A stretch of 38,528 bases of DNA from Streptomyces albospinus (GTDB lineage: Bacteria > Actinomycetota > Actinomycetes > Streptomycetales > Streptomycetaceae): contig NZ_BMRP01000004.1 of NCBI RefSeq assembly GCF_014648695.1, positions 1-38,528 of the forward strand, in the 5' to 3' direction. The number at the start of each line of letters is the position of its first letter. Within the stretch, counting starts at the first letter, position 1. The notes below the pieces were generated by a model. That model searched no databases, had not been told where the DNA came from, and worked only from the letters and a program-made list of their open reading frames with translations. Shown here one piece after another: positions 23,216-31,489 of the stretch. Made by a program: the position numbers and the translations under genes.

Positions 23216-23743
23216 CTACCCTTCCACCAGAGGCTTCTCGAAGAAGATCTCCGCGTAGACGTCGTCGTGGTACGCCTCGATCTCCACGAAACCGTGCCGC
23301 CGGTAGAGCGCAACGGCCTCCGTCAGGTCGAGCCGGGTGTCCAGCCGCATCCGCTCGGCTCCCATCCGCAGCGCGGCGGACTCGGCGGCGCGCAGCAGGC
23401 CGTCCGCACCGCCCAGACCGCGCTTGGCGGGCCGTACGAACATCTGCTTGAGCTCGGCGGTACGCGCATCCAGCAGCCGCGTGCCCACGCATCCGGCCAC
23501 CTCATCGCCGTGCCGGGCCACCAGCAACAGGCCGTTGGGCGGCATCAGATCGGCGCTGGGGTACTCCGCCAGCCCGTCGTCGATCTCCTCGGGCGTCGAC
23601 TGGCGCCCTTCGTGGAGCGAGTAGTAGCGATCGGCGACCTCGGTGTAGTACTCGCGCAGCAGCGCCCGCGCCACCGGCGAACCGACCGGTTCGGCGGAGA
23701 CCGCCCAGGGGAGGGGGAGGGTGGTGGCGACGGCTTCACTCAT
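23216..23743 (-). CDS. GNAT-family N-acetyltransferase
   Basis: A 175-residue GNAT. The core includes PPNGLLLVARHGDEVAGCVG (beta strands 3-4), TAELKQMFVRPAKRGLGGAD with the acetyl-CoA pyrophosphate loop (R-x-x-G-L-G-G, a variant of Q/R-x-x-G-x-G/A), LRLDTRLDLTEAVALYRRHG and FVEIEAYHDD. The N-terminal SLHEGRQSTPEEIDDGLAEY segment is common in Streptomyces GNATs of unknown substrate. ATG 23743 has no ribosome site, but CACAAT lies six bases upstream, so a leaderless transcript is plausible. It converges with the exporter gene. Confidence 0.82.
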   Translation of the reverse strand: MSEAVATTLPLPWAVSAEPVGSPVARALLREYYTEVADRYYSLHEGRQSTPEEIDDGLAEYPSADLMPPNGLLLVARHGDEVAGCVGTRLLDARTAELKQMFVRPAKRGLGGADGLLRAAESAALRMGAERMRLDTRLDLTEAVALYRRHGFVEIEAYHDDVYAEIFFEKPLVEG

Positions 23744-23852
23744 ACCGACATTGTGACGAGAGCGGCGACACCGGGCGCACGGCATTTTGTACGGGAACGG
23801 CCGGTGGGCGCGGCGGTGGCAGGAAGATCCCAGAACCGGGGGCGGACCAGGC

Positions 23853-24350
23853 GTGGCGCACCAGCGATCAGATGACGAGACCGAGCCCACCTGGGGCTCG
23901 CTGTGCCCGCGTGACAAAGTGCTGGCCGCCTTCGGCATGACCGGACTGGGACTTGGCGTCCTCGCCCTCGGGGTCCTGGTCCTGCTCCTCACGGTCCTCG
24001 TCGTCGCGGCGGTGTCCCGCGGCCTGATCGAATCCGACGGCGTGGGACCGTTCATCTGGGGCGCCGTACTGTGCCTGCCCTGCGGACTGCTCGCGGCCGT
24101 GCTCATCCACCCCCTGCGTCTCCTGCTCCGCCTCAGCTCCGTCACCCCGAAAGCCAAACGCGGTGCGGAGATGGCTCTTTCGGCGGCGACCACCTTCCTG
24201 GCCGCCATGTTCGTGGAAGACTTCGCCCCGGGGCCGCGTGTCCAACACCCATGGCTACCGGCCTTGCTGGCCACCCTCTTGGTGGCCCTGGCCAACGTGG
24301 TCATCAACCACCTTGAGAACCGCAAGAAGGAAGCCGGTTCCAGCTGCTGA
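23853..24350 (+). CDS. Hypothetical integral membrane protein
   Basis: A 165-residue protein starting at GTG 23853 (ATG 23938 is an alternative). It has a short polar N-terminus with Asp/Glu/Thr, then helices at GLGLGVLALGVLVLLLTVLV, GAVLCLPCGLLAAVLIHPLR, AEMALSAATTFLAAMFVEDF and LPALLATLLVALANVVINHL, ending in a Lys/Arg tail. Four passes are likely. I recognise no family and the neighbours give no clue. A terminator hairpin follows about 190 bases downstream. Confidence 0.6.
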   Translation: MAHQRSDDETEPTWGSLCPRDKVLAAFGMTGLGLGVLALGVLVLLLTVLVVAAVSRGLIESDGVGPFIWGAVLCLPCGLLAAVLIHPLRLLLRLSSVTPKAKRGAEMALSAATTFLAAMFVEDFAPGPRVQHPWLPALLATLLVALANVVINHLENRKKEAGSSC

Positions 24351-24539
24351 CGAGCGTGCGCGCGTGCCCATTCGCCTGGTTCACCTCACGAGGCAAGGTC
24401 ATCGGCCGCGATGCAAACCGGCCTCGTGGCTCATCGGGCAAAATGCCCGTGCGGCGCGCATAAACCGTTGGCCGAAGGGCTGAACCGGCGCTTCGGCGAG
24501 GGGCGAAGCCACGACGCGATAGCCGCTCACCAACACAGA

Positions 24540-24569
24540 GCCGGCCGCCTGTGGTGCCAGGCGGCCGGC
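24540..24569 (+). terminator. 12-bp GC-rich terminator
   Basis: GCCGGCCGCCTG (24540-24551) pairs exactly with CAGGCGGCCGGC (24558-24569), followed by TGTTCTCTTT. It ends rightward transcription from the membrane-protein gene, or from an untranslated RNA in the 190-bp stretch before it, in which I see no gene. Confidence 0.75.
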
Positions 24570-24593
24570 TGTTCTCTTTGCGAGATGAGGCAC

Positions 24594-24700
24594 TTGCGCA
24601 CTATCCCGTACCTGCGCACTATCCGGTACCTGCGCAATAGCCGGTACTTGCGCAATAGCCGGTACTTGCGCTGTGCGCGGCGCTTGCGCAATCTCCGCGG
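24594..24700. repeat. Six tandem 18-bp repeats
   Basis: Units of 18 bp with consensus TTGCGCAATAGCCGGTAC start at 24594, 24612, 24630, 24648, 24666 and 24684. The inner four are nearly identical and the last two diverged. A plus frame from ATG 24585 to 24713 reads them as a YLRNSR hexapeptide repeat, without a ribosome site. TGCGCA is a palindrome present in most units, which could suit protein binding. Confidence 0.85.
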
Positions 24701-24737
24701 AGAGCGCCGGTGAGCGCGGCGAGGCGTGCCTTCGTCT

Positions 24738-25070
24738 TCAGGCTTTCTTGGGGGCGGCGTGCTGAACGACCTCGAAGGACCACAGCGTCGAATCGGTGGC
24801 GGCGGGCTTGGGCCGCTCGGCGCCCTGCCCTTGGCCGCCCTGGTGAGCCGCCTTCATGGGTCCCTCCATCCATGCCTGGAACGACTCCTCGTCACGCCAC
24901 CGCGTGTACACCAGATAGCTGTCGGTGCCTTCGACCGGGCGGAGCAGCTCGAACCACTCGAAGCCGTCCGAGCTCTCTACCGCGTGTGCGCGGGAGGCGA
25001 AGCGCTTCTCAAGGGTTTCCCGCTGCTCAGCGGGGACGGTCAGCACGTTGATCTTTACCACGCTAGGCAC
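24738..25070 (-). CDS. MhuD-like heme-degrading monooxygenase (ABM fold)
   Basis: From GTG 25070 (ribosome site AGAGG seven bases upstream; the longer frame to 25121 is not preferred) the 110-residue protein begins MPSVVKINVLTVPAEQ, followed by LEKRFASRAHAVESSDGF. This closely resembles mycobacterial MhuD. Asn8, Trp67 and His76 fall exactly one position after the MhuD heme-pocket residues Asn7, Trp66 and His75. It should therefore bind heme and open the porphyrin ring to release iron. General antibiotic-biosynthesis-monooxygenase annotation covers the same fold. No heme-uptake genes are adjacent and no iron box was found upstream. Confidence 0.8.
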   Translation of the reverse strand: MPSVVKINVLTVPAEQRETLEKRFASRAHAVESSDGFEWFELLRPVEGTDSYLVYTRWRDEESFQAWMEGPMKAAHQGGQGQGAERPKPAATDSTLWSFEVVQHAAPKKA

Positions 25071-25121
25071 ATGACACCTCTCACAAACCGGACGCCTGAC
25101 TGGCGTCGTCATCTGGACCAA

Positions 25122-25275
25122 GTGCGTGCAGTCTCCTACATCAGACAGTCAAAGCGTCGTGAGGACGATTCCCGGGCCAGTCCCGAGGCCCAGCGGGAGT
25201 AGTGCGAGGCGCTGATCACGGCGAAGGGCTGGGACCTGGCGCGGAGCTTCGCCTCCCGGCCGCTCTCAGGAAGTA
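25122..25275 (+). pseudogene. Large serine recombinase N-terminal stub
   Basis: From GTG 25122 the frame reads VRAVSYIRQSKRREDDSRAS then PEAQRE. It hits TAG at 25200-25202 and continues as CEALITAKGWDLARSF to about 25250, after which similarity ends. Y-I-R-x-S with the catalytic serine, followed by SPEAQRxxCEALIxAxGWxL, is the start of phiC31/SV1-type actinophage integrases. The TAG replaces what is usually a Lys codon. Only about 45 codons remain of a gene of 450-600, so this is a relic of a second integrated element. Confidence 0.72.
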
Positions 25276-25761
25276 CCTTCGACAGAGGACGCCGGGCACC
25301 GAGCTCTCCCCGCCTCCGGCTCGGGCGCGCGGAGGCGGGGAGAGCGCACCGGAGAAATGCGCACACCGGCCAGCCTCTCCATGGGCGATGAATCGGAGCT
25401 CTGTGCTCTCGTCGGAGATTGTCAGAGTCCCGCCCACGACGCGGGCGGTGAAGCAGATGTTGAACTGGCGGCGTACCTCCCCGCCGCTGTAGGCGATGAC
25501 GTGTTTGGGGTCGGTGTAGGTGCCGACGAGACCTGTGATCTCGACGTCCGGTCCGGTCTCTTCCTTGACCTCTCGTACGGCGCAGCCGGGCAGGCTGTCG
25601 CCCATGTCCATGCCTCCGCCCGGCAGGGCCCAGAGGTTGTTGTCTCGTCGTCGCTGGAGCAGCACGCGTCCCGATTCGTCGGTGACGACGGCAGAGGCGG
25701 CGACGACGAGACTGTTGGGCTCGGGCGCGTGGGGATCGTCGTAGCACTCGGTCCGCGCCAT
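25216..25761 (-). CDS. Nudix hydrolase with replaced C-terminus
   Basis: The 181-residue frame starts at ATG 25761. Residues 18-130 are a Nudix domain with box G49-x5-D55-x7-REVKEETG70; the usual first Glu is Asp, while the metal-binding EE pair is intact. It should hydrolyse a nucleoside-diphosphate-linked compound. After ELRFIAHGE (about residue 130) the sequence turns into low-complexity Arg/Ser/Pro that overlaps an inverted repeat (25303-25345) and the serine recombinase stub on the other strand. The native C-terminal helix is missing, so the gene was cut by a rearrangement near 25370. Activity is doubtful but possible because the catalytic box is complete. Its start lies 5 bp from the stop of the truncated regulator. 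Confidence 0.7.
   Translation of the reverse strand: MARTECYDDPHAPEPNSLVVAASAVVTDESGRVLLQRRRDNNLWALPGGGMDMGDSLPGCAVREVKEETGPDVEITGLVGTYTDPKHVIAYSGGEVRRQFNICFTARVVGGTLTISDESTELRFIAHGEAGRCAHFSGALSPPPRARAGGGESSVPGVLCRRYFLRAAGRRSSAPGPSPSP
25303..25345. repeat. 15-bp perfect inverted repeat at a recombination junction
   Basis: GCTCTCCCCGCCTCC (25303-25317) pairs exactly with 25331-25345 around a 13-base loop. It lies where the serine recombinase stub ends and the Nudix gene loses homology, so it is either an acquired terminator or part of the junction. Confidence 0.7.
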
Positions 25762-25765
25762 GGGC

Positions 25766-26445
25766 TCAGCCTGCTACGGGGCGGGCGGTCTCCCATACGG
25801 CGTTGAAGCTGTCCGCGTAAGTGTTGAACATGCCGCCGTCGTTGTTCCGCCGTAGGTGCCGTACGGGTGCCCCATAGGCGTTCACGCCCCACACATGGGC
25901 GTTGACCAAGAGCTGGTCGTCTGCGCGGTACAAGCTGTTGTAGAGAGTCGTTCCGTGGGTCCGCATCTCGATGCCGGGAACCGTGAGCAAGGGCCGGTAG
26001 TGCATCAGCGCGAGGCGGCAACGGGATTCGATGCCGTGCCCGAATTCCTCTTCTTTTCCCCGCTGTTGGACGTTGGCACTGTCGGCGTCCTCTACGGCGA
26101 TGCGGACGTTGCACCCCTCCGCCGCCCGTTCCCGCAGAAGGTCGTTGAGCCGGGGATACGCCTCGTGCAGGAACACGGCGGCGTACACAAGGATGTCGAT
26201 GTGTTCCCGCGCTGCTGCGAGGAGATCCACGAAGACCGAGACGGGCAGGTCTGCGCGCTTGTCGTACAGCGCGACCAACTCAGGGCTCACCGCTCGTGCT
26301 GCCCGTGCCTGGCGCAGAGATGGCCACAGTGCATGCACGTCTTCCCCCAGGGGCTCAGCGGCTTTCAGCGCCGTGACTCGCCGTGGGGTGCGTCCGAGGT
26401 CGACCCAGCGCTCAACTGACTTGGTATCGACCCCGCGCGCGGGCC
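25766..26445 (-). pseudogene. Streptomyces regulator lacking its N-terminal helix-turn-helix
   Basis: Residues match the C-terminal sensor-like part of a common Streptomyces XRE-type regulator: RAVSPELVALYDKRADLPVS, HIDILVYAAVFLHEAYPRLN, CNVRIAVEDADSANVQQRG, HGIESRCRLALMHYRPLL and YADSFNAVWETARPV. Upstream in the same frame GVDTKSVERWVDLGRTPRR and a short linker remain, i.e. only the end of the helix-turn-helix. An in-frame TAG near 26450 then precedes unrelated sequence. A GTG at 26338 could restart translation of the C-terminal part. In intact relatives this gene is followed by a Nudix gene, as here, so the pair is an old unit truncated at both ends. Confidence 0.7.
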
Positions 26446-26583
26446 GTCTCTATGTGCGCGCCTTGACGGCATCATTGATCTTCACGGTGCTCATGCCCAC
26501 CATCGCGCCCCATGGGACGCACGGGAGGCCGGTCAGGGCCGTCCGGCTCGCGGGGCGTCCGCCCGTTCCGCAGCCGGCGGTGC

Positions 26584-27765
26584 TCATCCGAGGGGTGGTG
26601 GGACCCGTACCGGGGCCGGTGGGGCGGCGCGGCGACGGGCGTGGTGGCCGACGGCCAGGGCCGTCGCCGCAACCAGGAGCAGCGGCACTCCGCCGACCGT
26701 GGGGATCCAGAGGGGGATTCCGCCGACCTCCAGGAGGGAGTACGCGTAGGTCACCCGCTGGTACGGCGTGTCCGCGGCGGTGCGGCGGAACTCGTGGTCG
26801 CCGCTGATGCGTCGGGGTTCCGGGAAGCTCTGGTCGAGGGCGGTCAGAAAGGCCGGGCCGGCGCCGCTGAAGTCGCGTACGGCGCCGAGTGGCCGGATCC
26901 GTCCTGCGTAGAGGACCTGGGGTGACGCTCCTCCGATGGCGCTGTGCGGCTCCATCCGGTGTGGCGCGAGCAGATAGAGGCTCAGCGACTGGGGCGTCCT
27001 GGCGAGGCGGGAGAGCCGCATGGGGTAGACGAGGCGCTCGCTGGCGAAGGTGAGCCGCAGCGGATCGAGGGTGCCGGTGAGGTAGGTGTGCCGTTCGGCG
27101 GGGGCCAGCCGGATCGCCACGTACTCCCAGCGCTGGGTCACGTACGGGCGGAGTTCCTCGGCGAGCGAGGGAGGCAGCTGAAAGCCATTGGTTTTCAGCC
27201 AGTTGCGCAGGGCCTCGGGGTCGGTGGCGGTCAGCCGGGCGACGTCGAAGGGGCCCAGGCGCTCACGCCCGACGACACCGACGCCCGGAGCCCTGGCGCC
27301 GGGGGCCGGGGCCGTGGCGCCGCCGAAGCTCCACTCGAAGGGCCAGTCGCCGCTGCGCGGCCAGAAGTAGCTGCGGTGTTCGGTGACCGGTTCGGTGAGC
27401 CGGCCGAGTTCGGTGAGAAGTTCGGGATGGCCGAGCCGCACGGTGGCGCGGTGCGGTACGGGCATGATCCAGGCGGCGTCCGGGGCGTTGCCGTCGACGG
27501 TCAGACTCATCATGATCTGCTCGGTCGTGCCGTCCCAGCGGACCGCGGACGTCTCGTGGTGCACCGCCATGGTGGCGTTCGGACCGTGCACCATCGCCCC
27601 GCAACCGCAGGCGTACGCGGGCCGCGCGAGCCAGCCGAGCTGCACGGCCAGCAGGACCAGAACGACGCACAGCGCACGCCGCCGCCCGGTGGCGCGCTCT
27701 GCGACCCGCGCGCGCATGCGGGCGCCTGCCCCCGCGCCGGTGATGACGCCTGTCGCTGTTCCCAT
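26584..27765 (-). CDS. DUF2330 domain protein, membrane-anchored and exported
   Basis: From ATG 27765 (GGGGGA upstream) the 393-residue protein has a basic N-terminus, a hydrophobic signal ALCVVLVLLAVQLGWL and a likely cleavage after ARPAYA. It then has ACGCGAMV with the Cys pair typical of DUF2330. The domain continues with VRWDGTTEQIMMSLTVDG, AAWIMPVPHRATVRLG and YFWPRSGDWPFEWSFGG. A C-terminal helix VGGVPLLLVAATALAVG and a basic tail anchor it outside the membrane. DUF2330 proteins are widespread in actinobacteria and uncharacterised. The gene is not in an obvious operon. Confidence 0.82.
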   Translation of the reverse strand: MGTATGVITGAGAGARMRARVAERATGRRRALCVVLVLLAVQLGWLARPAYACGCGAMVHGPNATMAVHHETSAVRWDGTTEQIMMSLTVDGNAPDAAWIMPVPHRATVRLGHPELLTELGRLTEPVTEHRSYFWPRSGDWPFEWSFGGATAPAPGARAPGVGVVGRERLGPFDVARLTATDPEALRNWLKTNGFQLPPSLAEELRPYVTQRWEYVAIRLAPAERHTYLTGTLDPLRLTFASERLVYPMRLSRLARTPQSLSLYLLAPHRMEPHSAIGGASPQVLYAGRIRPLGAVRDFSGAGPAFLTALDQSFPEPRRISGDHEFRRTAADTPYQRVTYAYSLLEVGGIPLWIPTVGGVPLLLVAATALAVGHHARRRAAPPAPVRVPPPLG

Positions 27766-27775
27766 GGAGTCCCCC

Positions 27776-27915
27776 GTCCCCCGCGTACGCGTTCCGCGCG
27801 TACGGTCTCTCTGCGTACGCGTTCCCCGTGTACCGATCCCCGCGTACCGGACCCTGCGTACCGCTCCGCGCATATCGATGCCTGCGTACCGATCCCCGCG
27901 TACCGATCCCCGCGA
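27776..27915. repeat. Degenerate ~15-bp tandem repeats before the DUF2330 gene
   Basis: About nine imperfect units related to GGATCGGTACGCGGG (minus-strand reading) cover the start-proximal leader of the DUF2330 gene. GTACGC recurs at roughly 14-16-bp steps. They may be binding sites or slippage products. An open frame through them gives only RGTRT-type low complexity. Confidence 0.75.
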
Positions 27916-28267
27916 TCGGCAGCGTCACAGACGGGTGGCGCGGTGCCCTCGGTTCCACCTGCTGCTGCACCGGCGCATTACGGTACGGCTGCGACTGAAC
28001 CTGAGCGTGAGCATCTTTGCTGCGCGTGCGCGTGCGTGTGCGCGTCGTTGCCGCGCCTGTGGAGTGCCGGGACATCGCGCATCGCTGTACCGGCCGCGCC
28101 TGCGCATCACGGTGTCGTGGGAACTGCCTTAGCACGAACGGCGTTCCGCACTCCATCTGCGCGCGAACCACGCTTGGCACTCGACCTGCGCGATCGGCCC
28201 TGCGTGATCGGCCCTGCGCACGCCGCCCGAGCGCGGACGCCGCCCCGCACCACATCTGCACCACACC
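27916..28267. other. Intergenic stretch without a gene
   Basis: No supported ORF. It contains alternating CGTGCG/TGCGCG tracts near 28020-28050 and repeated GATCGGCCCTGCG near 28190-28215. The region is bounded on the right by a terminator hairpin. Confidence 0.5.
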
Positions 28268-28294
28268 CGCCCACCCCCCGAAGGGGGGTGGGCG
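28268..28294. terminator. 12-bp terminator after the MHS symporter gene
   Basis: CGCCCACCCCCC (28268-28279) pairs exactly with GGGGGGTGGGCG (28283-28294) around GAA. It lies about 90 bp past the stop of the leftward symporter gene. Confidence 0.7.
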
Positions 28295-28346
28295 GCGGGG
28301 AAAAGACCAGAGGTATGGGTGGGCGGCGGGGAAAAGACCAGAGGTA
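28286..28346. repeat. 30-bp direct duplication
   Basis: The 30 bases at 28286-28315 recur exactly at 28317-28346, one base apart. The duplicated unit contains half of the terminator stem and the tract GGGGAAAAGACCAG. Confidence 0.9.
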
Positions 28347-28383
28347 GGTACGGGTCGGCGTCGGGGAACAGGCCGCAGGGCGC

Positions 28384-29913
28384 TCAGCGGTCCGCTGCGG
28401 CTGCTGCGAGCTCGCGGGCTTCCTGTTCCGTTTCGACGGCCGGCGGGGAGCCCGGGAGGGGCTTGCGGGCGCTCTCGGACATCAGGAGGACGGCGATGCC
28501 GCCGATGACGGCCGCGGCCATCATGTAGTAGGCGGGCATCATCTTGTTGCCGGTCGCGCCGATCAGGGCCGTGACCACCAGCGGCGTCGTGCCGCCGAAG
28601 AGCGACACCGAGATGTTGAAGCCGATCGACAGGGAGCCGTAGCGCACCTTGGTCGGGAAGAGCGCGGGCAGTGCGGACGGCATCGCGGAGGTGAAGCAGA
28701 CGAGCAGCAGGCCGAGCGCGGCCATGCCCAGTGCGATGGCGACCAGCGAGCCCTGGCGGATCAGCAGCAGCGCCGGAACCGACAGCACCAGGAAGCCCAG
28801 GCAGCCGGCCGCGATGACCGGGCGGCGGCCGAAGCGGTCGGAGAGCTTGCCCGCGAACGGCTGGACGACCATCATCACGACCATCACGCCGAGCACGACC
28901 AGCAGCCCGTGCGTCTCGTCGTACTTCAGTTCCGAGGTGAGGTAGCTCGGCATGTACGACAGCAGCATGTAGTCGGTGACGTTGAAGACCAGGACCAGGC
29001 CGATGCACAGCAGCATCGCCCGCCACTGGCCGAAGACCATCTCGCGGAGGCCGATCCGCTTCTCTGCGGCGCGGCGATCCTTCTCCTTGGTGCGGGCCTC
29101 CTTCTCCAACTGGGCGAAGGCCGGGGTCTCTTCGAGGCGCATCCGCAGGTAGAGGCCGATGATGCCCATCGGGCCGGCGATCAGGAACGGGATGCGCCAG
29201 CCCCAGGAGTTGAGGTCCTCGGTGGACAGCAGCGCGGTCATCAGCGTGACCAGGCCGGCGCCGCCCACGTAACCGGCCAGGGTGCCGAACTCCAGCCAAC
29301 TGCCCAGGAAGCCGCGCTTCTTGTCGGGCGCGTACTCGGCGATGAAGGTGGAGGCGCCGCCGTATTCACCGCCGGTGGAGAAGCCCTGCACCAGCCGGGC
29401 GACGAGCAGCAGGATGGGCGCGCCGACGCCGATGGTGGCGTACGACGGGATCAGGCCGATGGCGAAGGTGCCGGCGGCCATCATGATCATGGTGATCGCG
29501 AGGACCTTCTGGCGGCCGATGCGGTCGCCGAGCGGTCCGAAGACCATGCCGCCGATGGGCCGCACCAGGAACGCCGCCGCGAACGCTCCGAACGTCGACA
29601 GCAACTGCGCGGTCGGGTTCCCGGACGGGAAGAAGACGTGCCCGAGGGTGACCGCGATGTAGCTGTAGACACCGAAGTCGAACCACTCCATCGCGTTACC
29701 GAGGGCGGCGGCGGACACCGCGCGCTTGACCATCGCGGGGTCGACGACGGTGACCTCGTCCGCCGTCAGCCGCTTCGTGGACGCCGAGCGCGGCTCGGTG
29801 GCGTTCACACGGCCGCCGGCCTTCGTATCGGACCCGGGTGCGATGGGGGACTGCGTCGGCACGTGTTCGCTCGCCTGCGCTCTCTTGGACGACTTCATGG
29901 CACTGCCCGCCAT
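28384..29913 (-). CDS. MHS-family MFS symporter (ProP/ShiA-like)
   Basis: A 509-residue transporter of the metabolite:H+ symporter family. Helix 1 is AALGNAMEWFDFGVYSYIAV. Motif A is GPLGDRIGRQKVLAITM. RLVQGFSTGGEYGGASTFIAEYAP is a hallmark MHS block, and a second motif A-like KLSDRFGRRPVI lies between helices 8 and 9. The N-terminal 55 residues are polar. Close relatives carry glycine betaine/proline, shikimate, alpha-ketoglutarate or citrate; betaine/proline (osmoprotection) is my best guess. The start is ATG 29913 or 29898; neither has a strong ribosome site. Confidence 0.85.
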   Translation of the reverse strand: MAGSAMKSSKRAQASEHVPTQSPIAPGSDTKAGGRVNATEPRSASTKRLTADEVTVVDPAMVKRAVSAAALGNAMEWFDFGVYSYIAVTLGHVFFPSGNPTAQLLSTFGAFAAAFLVRPIGGMVFGPLGDRIGRQKVLAITMIMMAAGTFAIGLIPSYATIGVGAPILLLVARLVQGFSTGGEYGGASTFIAEYAPDKKRGFLGSWLEFGTLAGYVGGAGLVTLMTALLSTEDLNSWGWRIPFLIAGPMGIIGLYLRMRLEETPAFAQLEKEARTKEKDRRAAEKRIGLREMVFGQWRAMLLCIGLVLVFNVTDYMLLSYMPSYLTSELKYDETHGLLVVLGVMVVMMVVQPFAGKLSDRFGRRPVIAAGCLGFLVLSVPALLLIRQGSLVAIALGMAALGLLLVCFTSAMPSALPALFPTKVRYGSLSIGFNISVSLFGGTTPLVVTALIGATGNKMMPAYYMMAAAVIGGIAVLLMSESARKPLPGSPPAVETEQEARELAAAAADR

Positions 29914-30463
29914 GGCGTGACGGGCAAAGGTCGACCATAGGGGCAGAACGGGTCATCACGGACAGTAGGCGGATGACCGCACAGTCGCTCGTCTACCCGC
30001 TCCTTGCAGGGCAAACGTGGTTCCGGGGATCTTTTCCGGGGACTTTCGGCTGTGATCCATCTCGCGAGGATCGGCCGCAACCGTTGGTGGATTGTGGCCT
30101 GCGTCATGTGGCGGGCGGCTGGTTTCGGCACGTGGCGGGCGGCCGGTCTCGGCGCGTGCCGGTGGCCGGATCTGTCATGTTCCGGGCAGCCGGTTGCGGC
30201 GGTCGGCGCGGCGCTTTCCGGGCGGGTGGGGGTGATGCGCTCGTCCGGGCGGGCGGGCGGGAGCGGTGCGGGGGCGGGGTGGGAGCCGCGTATCGGGGCG
30301 CAGGAAAACGGCGCGGTGGTGCCGGGCACCACCGCGCCGAAGGATCGTCGCGTCCCTCAAGGATCCGCCATGCGGGGGTGCCCCGCCACTCGGGCGGCCC
30401 TGCCGCGGGTCCCGGGCGGTTCGGTGGGGCCGGCCGGTGTCACGGCGTCCAAGCCGCGTACCG
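29914..30463. other. 550-bp intergenic region containing a terminator
   Basis: No gene is supported. A hairpin at 30309-30339 (CGGCGCGGTGGTG pairing with CACCACCGCGCCG) can terminate the leftward sigma-factor operon that ends at 30464. Near 30102-30190, GTGGCGGGCGGC-type units repeat imperfectly. The promoter for the MHS gene should lie around 29920-29980 but is not clear. Confidence 0.6.
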
Positions 30464-31489
30464 TCACGGCATCCACGCCTCGTACGACAGCACCTCACCC
30501 GCCGTGATCCGGAAGTCCGGCAGGTCCTTGGTGAAGGTGATCTCCGTACCCAGGAGTTGGCCGGTACGGGGATCGAGGATCACCATCTGGCGGGTGGCGT
30601 TCATGCCGCCGTCCGGGCCGTCGTGGACGTATGCCTGGCCGCGGCGGCCCAGCCGGTCGGTGACCGCGCCGGCCGGCCGCAGGCCCCCGGTGTCGGCCAG
30701 CATCCGGACGATCGCGGCCGTCTCGCGCGGTCCCGGTGTCCACTCCTGGCGGAACGAGGAGAGGGCGAGGAGGAGTTGGGGGGTGGTGCTCGCGGTGTGC
30801 TCGGTGTCGCCGCTTCCGTAGAGGGACGCCAGGAGCGCGCGCAGCGCCGCGGGGTCGGTGGGCGGCTTCGTCCGGGCGGCGAGGCCGCGGTGCCCGTCGC
30901 CGGAGCCGGGCGGATAGGTCTTGCGGTGCAGGACCTCGCCGTCGCCGACGGTCGTCCAGCGGCCGTTGTCGTCGTGGATCACCGGGCGGCCCGGGTGCCG
31001 CGGGTCGGTGGCCACGACCAGTTCCGAGCCGCTGCCGTCGGCGTTCCAGCGGGTGATGCGCTCCTCGGGCACGGTGACCGGAGACGCGGCGTCCGGACCG
31101 GTCTGCATGCTCAGGTACCAGCTCTGGAGATGGCTGCCGCGCCGCGGCCCGTCCCCGGGGCCTGCTGTCCGCGCCGTGGCCTGGGCCCTGCGGGCCAGTT
31201 CGGCCAGCGATACGGGCGCGGTGCCGGCGTGCGGGACGAGGGCGGCGGGGGCGGCGACGGCCGGGCTGCTGCCGGCGTCGGAGAGGGTGAAGGCGAGCAC
31301 GCCGACCAGGGCGAGTACGGCGGCCTCGGCGCGCAGCACGAGGCGGCGGCGGGCGCGCCGGGTGCGGGTACCGTGCAGCAGGCGGTTGAGGCCGCGTTCC
31401 GCGGTGGCGTCCAACGGGCGGTCCCGCCAGGGGCCTTCGCCGGCCGGCACCGGGTTGGCCGCACGCAGCAGCTCCAGTTCGTCACTCAT
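30464..31489 (-). CDS. CU044_5270-family membrane protein, likely anti-sigma partner
   Basis: A 341-residue protein: a cytosolic N-terminus of about 50 residues ([18 protein letters not shown] then a cluster TRTRRARRR), one membrane helix [20 protein letters not shown], and an extracytoplasmic domain. That domain includes [34 protein letters not shown] and [20 protein letters not shown]. This is the pattern of CU044_5270 proteins encoded directly after ECF sigma factors in actinobacteria and presumed to restrain them. Its ATG overlaps the sigma gene's end by 8 bases (31482-31489), so the two are translationally coupled. What it senses is not known. Confidence 0.85.
   Translation of the reverse strand: MSDELELLRAANPVPAGEGPWRDRPLDATAERGLNRLLHGTRTRRARRRLVLRAEAAVLALVGVLAFTLSDAGSSPAVAAPAALVPHAGTAPVSLAELARRAQATARTAGPGDGPRRGSHLQSWYLSMQTGPDAASPVTVPEERITRWNADGSGSELVVATDPRHPGRPVIHDDNGRWTTVGDGEVLHRKTYPPGSGDGHRGLAARTKPPTDPAALRALLASLYGSGDTEHTASTTPQLLLALSSFRQEWTPGPRETAAIVRMLADTGGLRPAGAVTDRLGRRGQAYVHDGPDGGMNATRQMVILDPRTGQLLGTEITFTKDLPDFRITAGEVLSYEAWMP

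Noticed and set aside
24594..24700. The 18-bp repeats as CRISPR or a replication-origin iteron set
   Set aside because: There are no spacers, and no rep, dnaA or parA gene is near.
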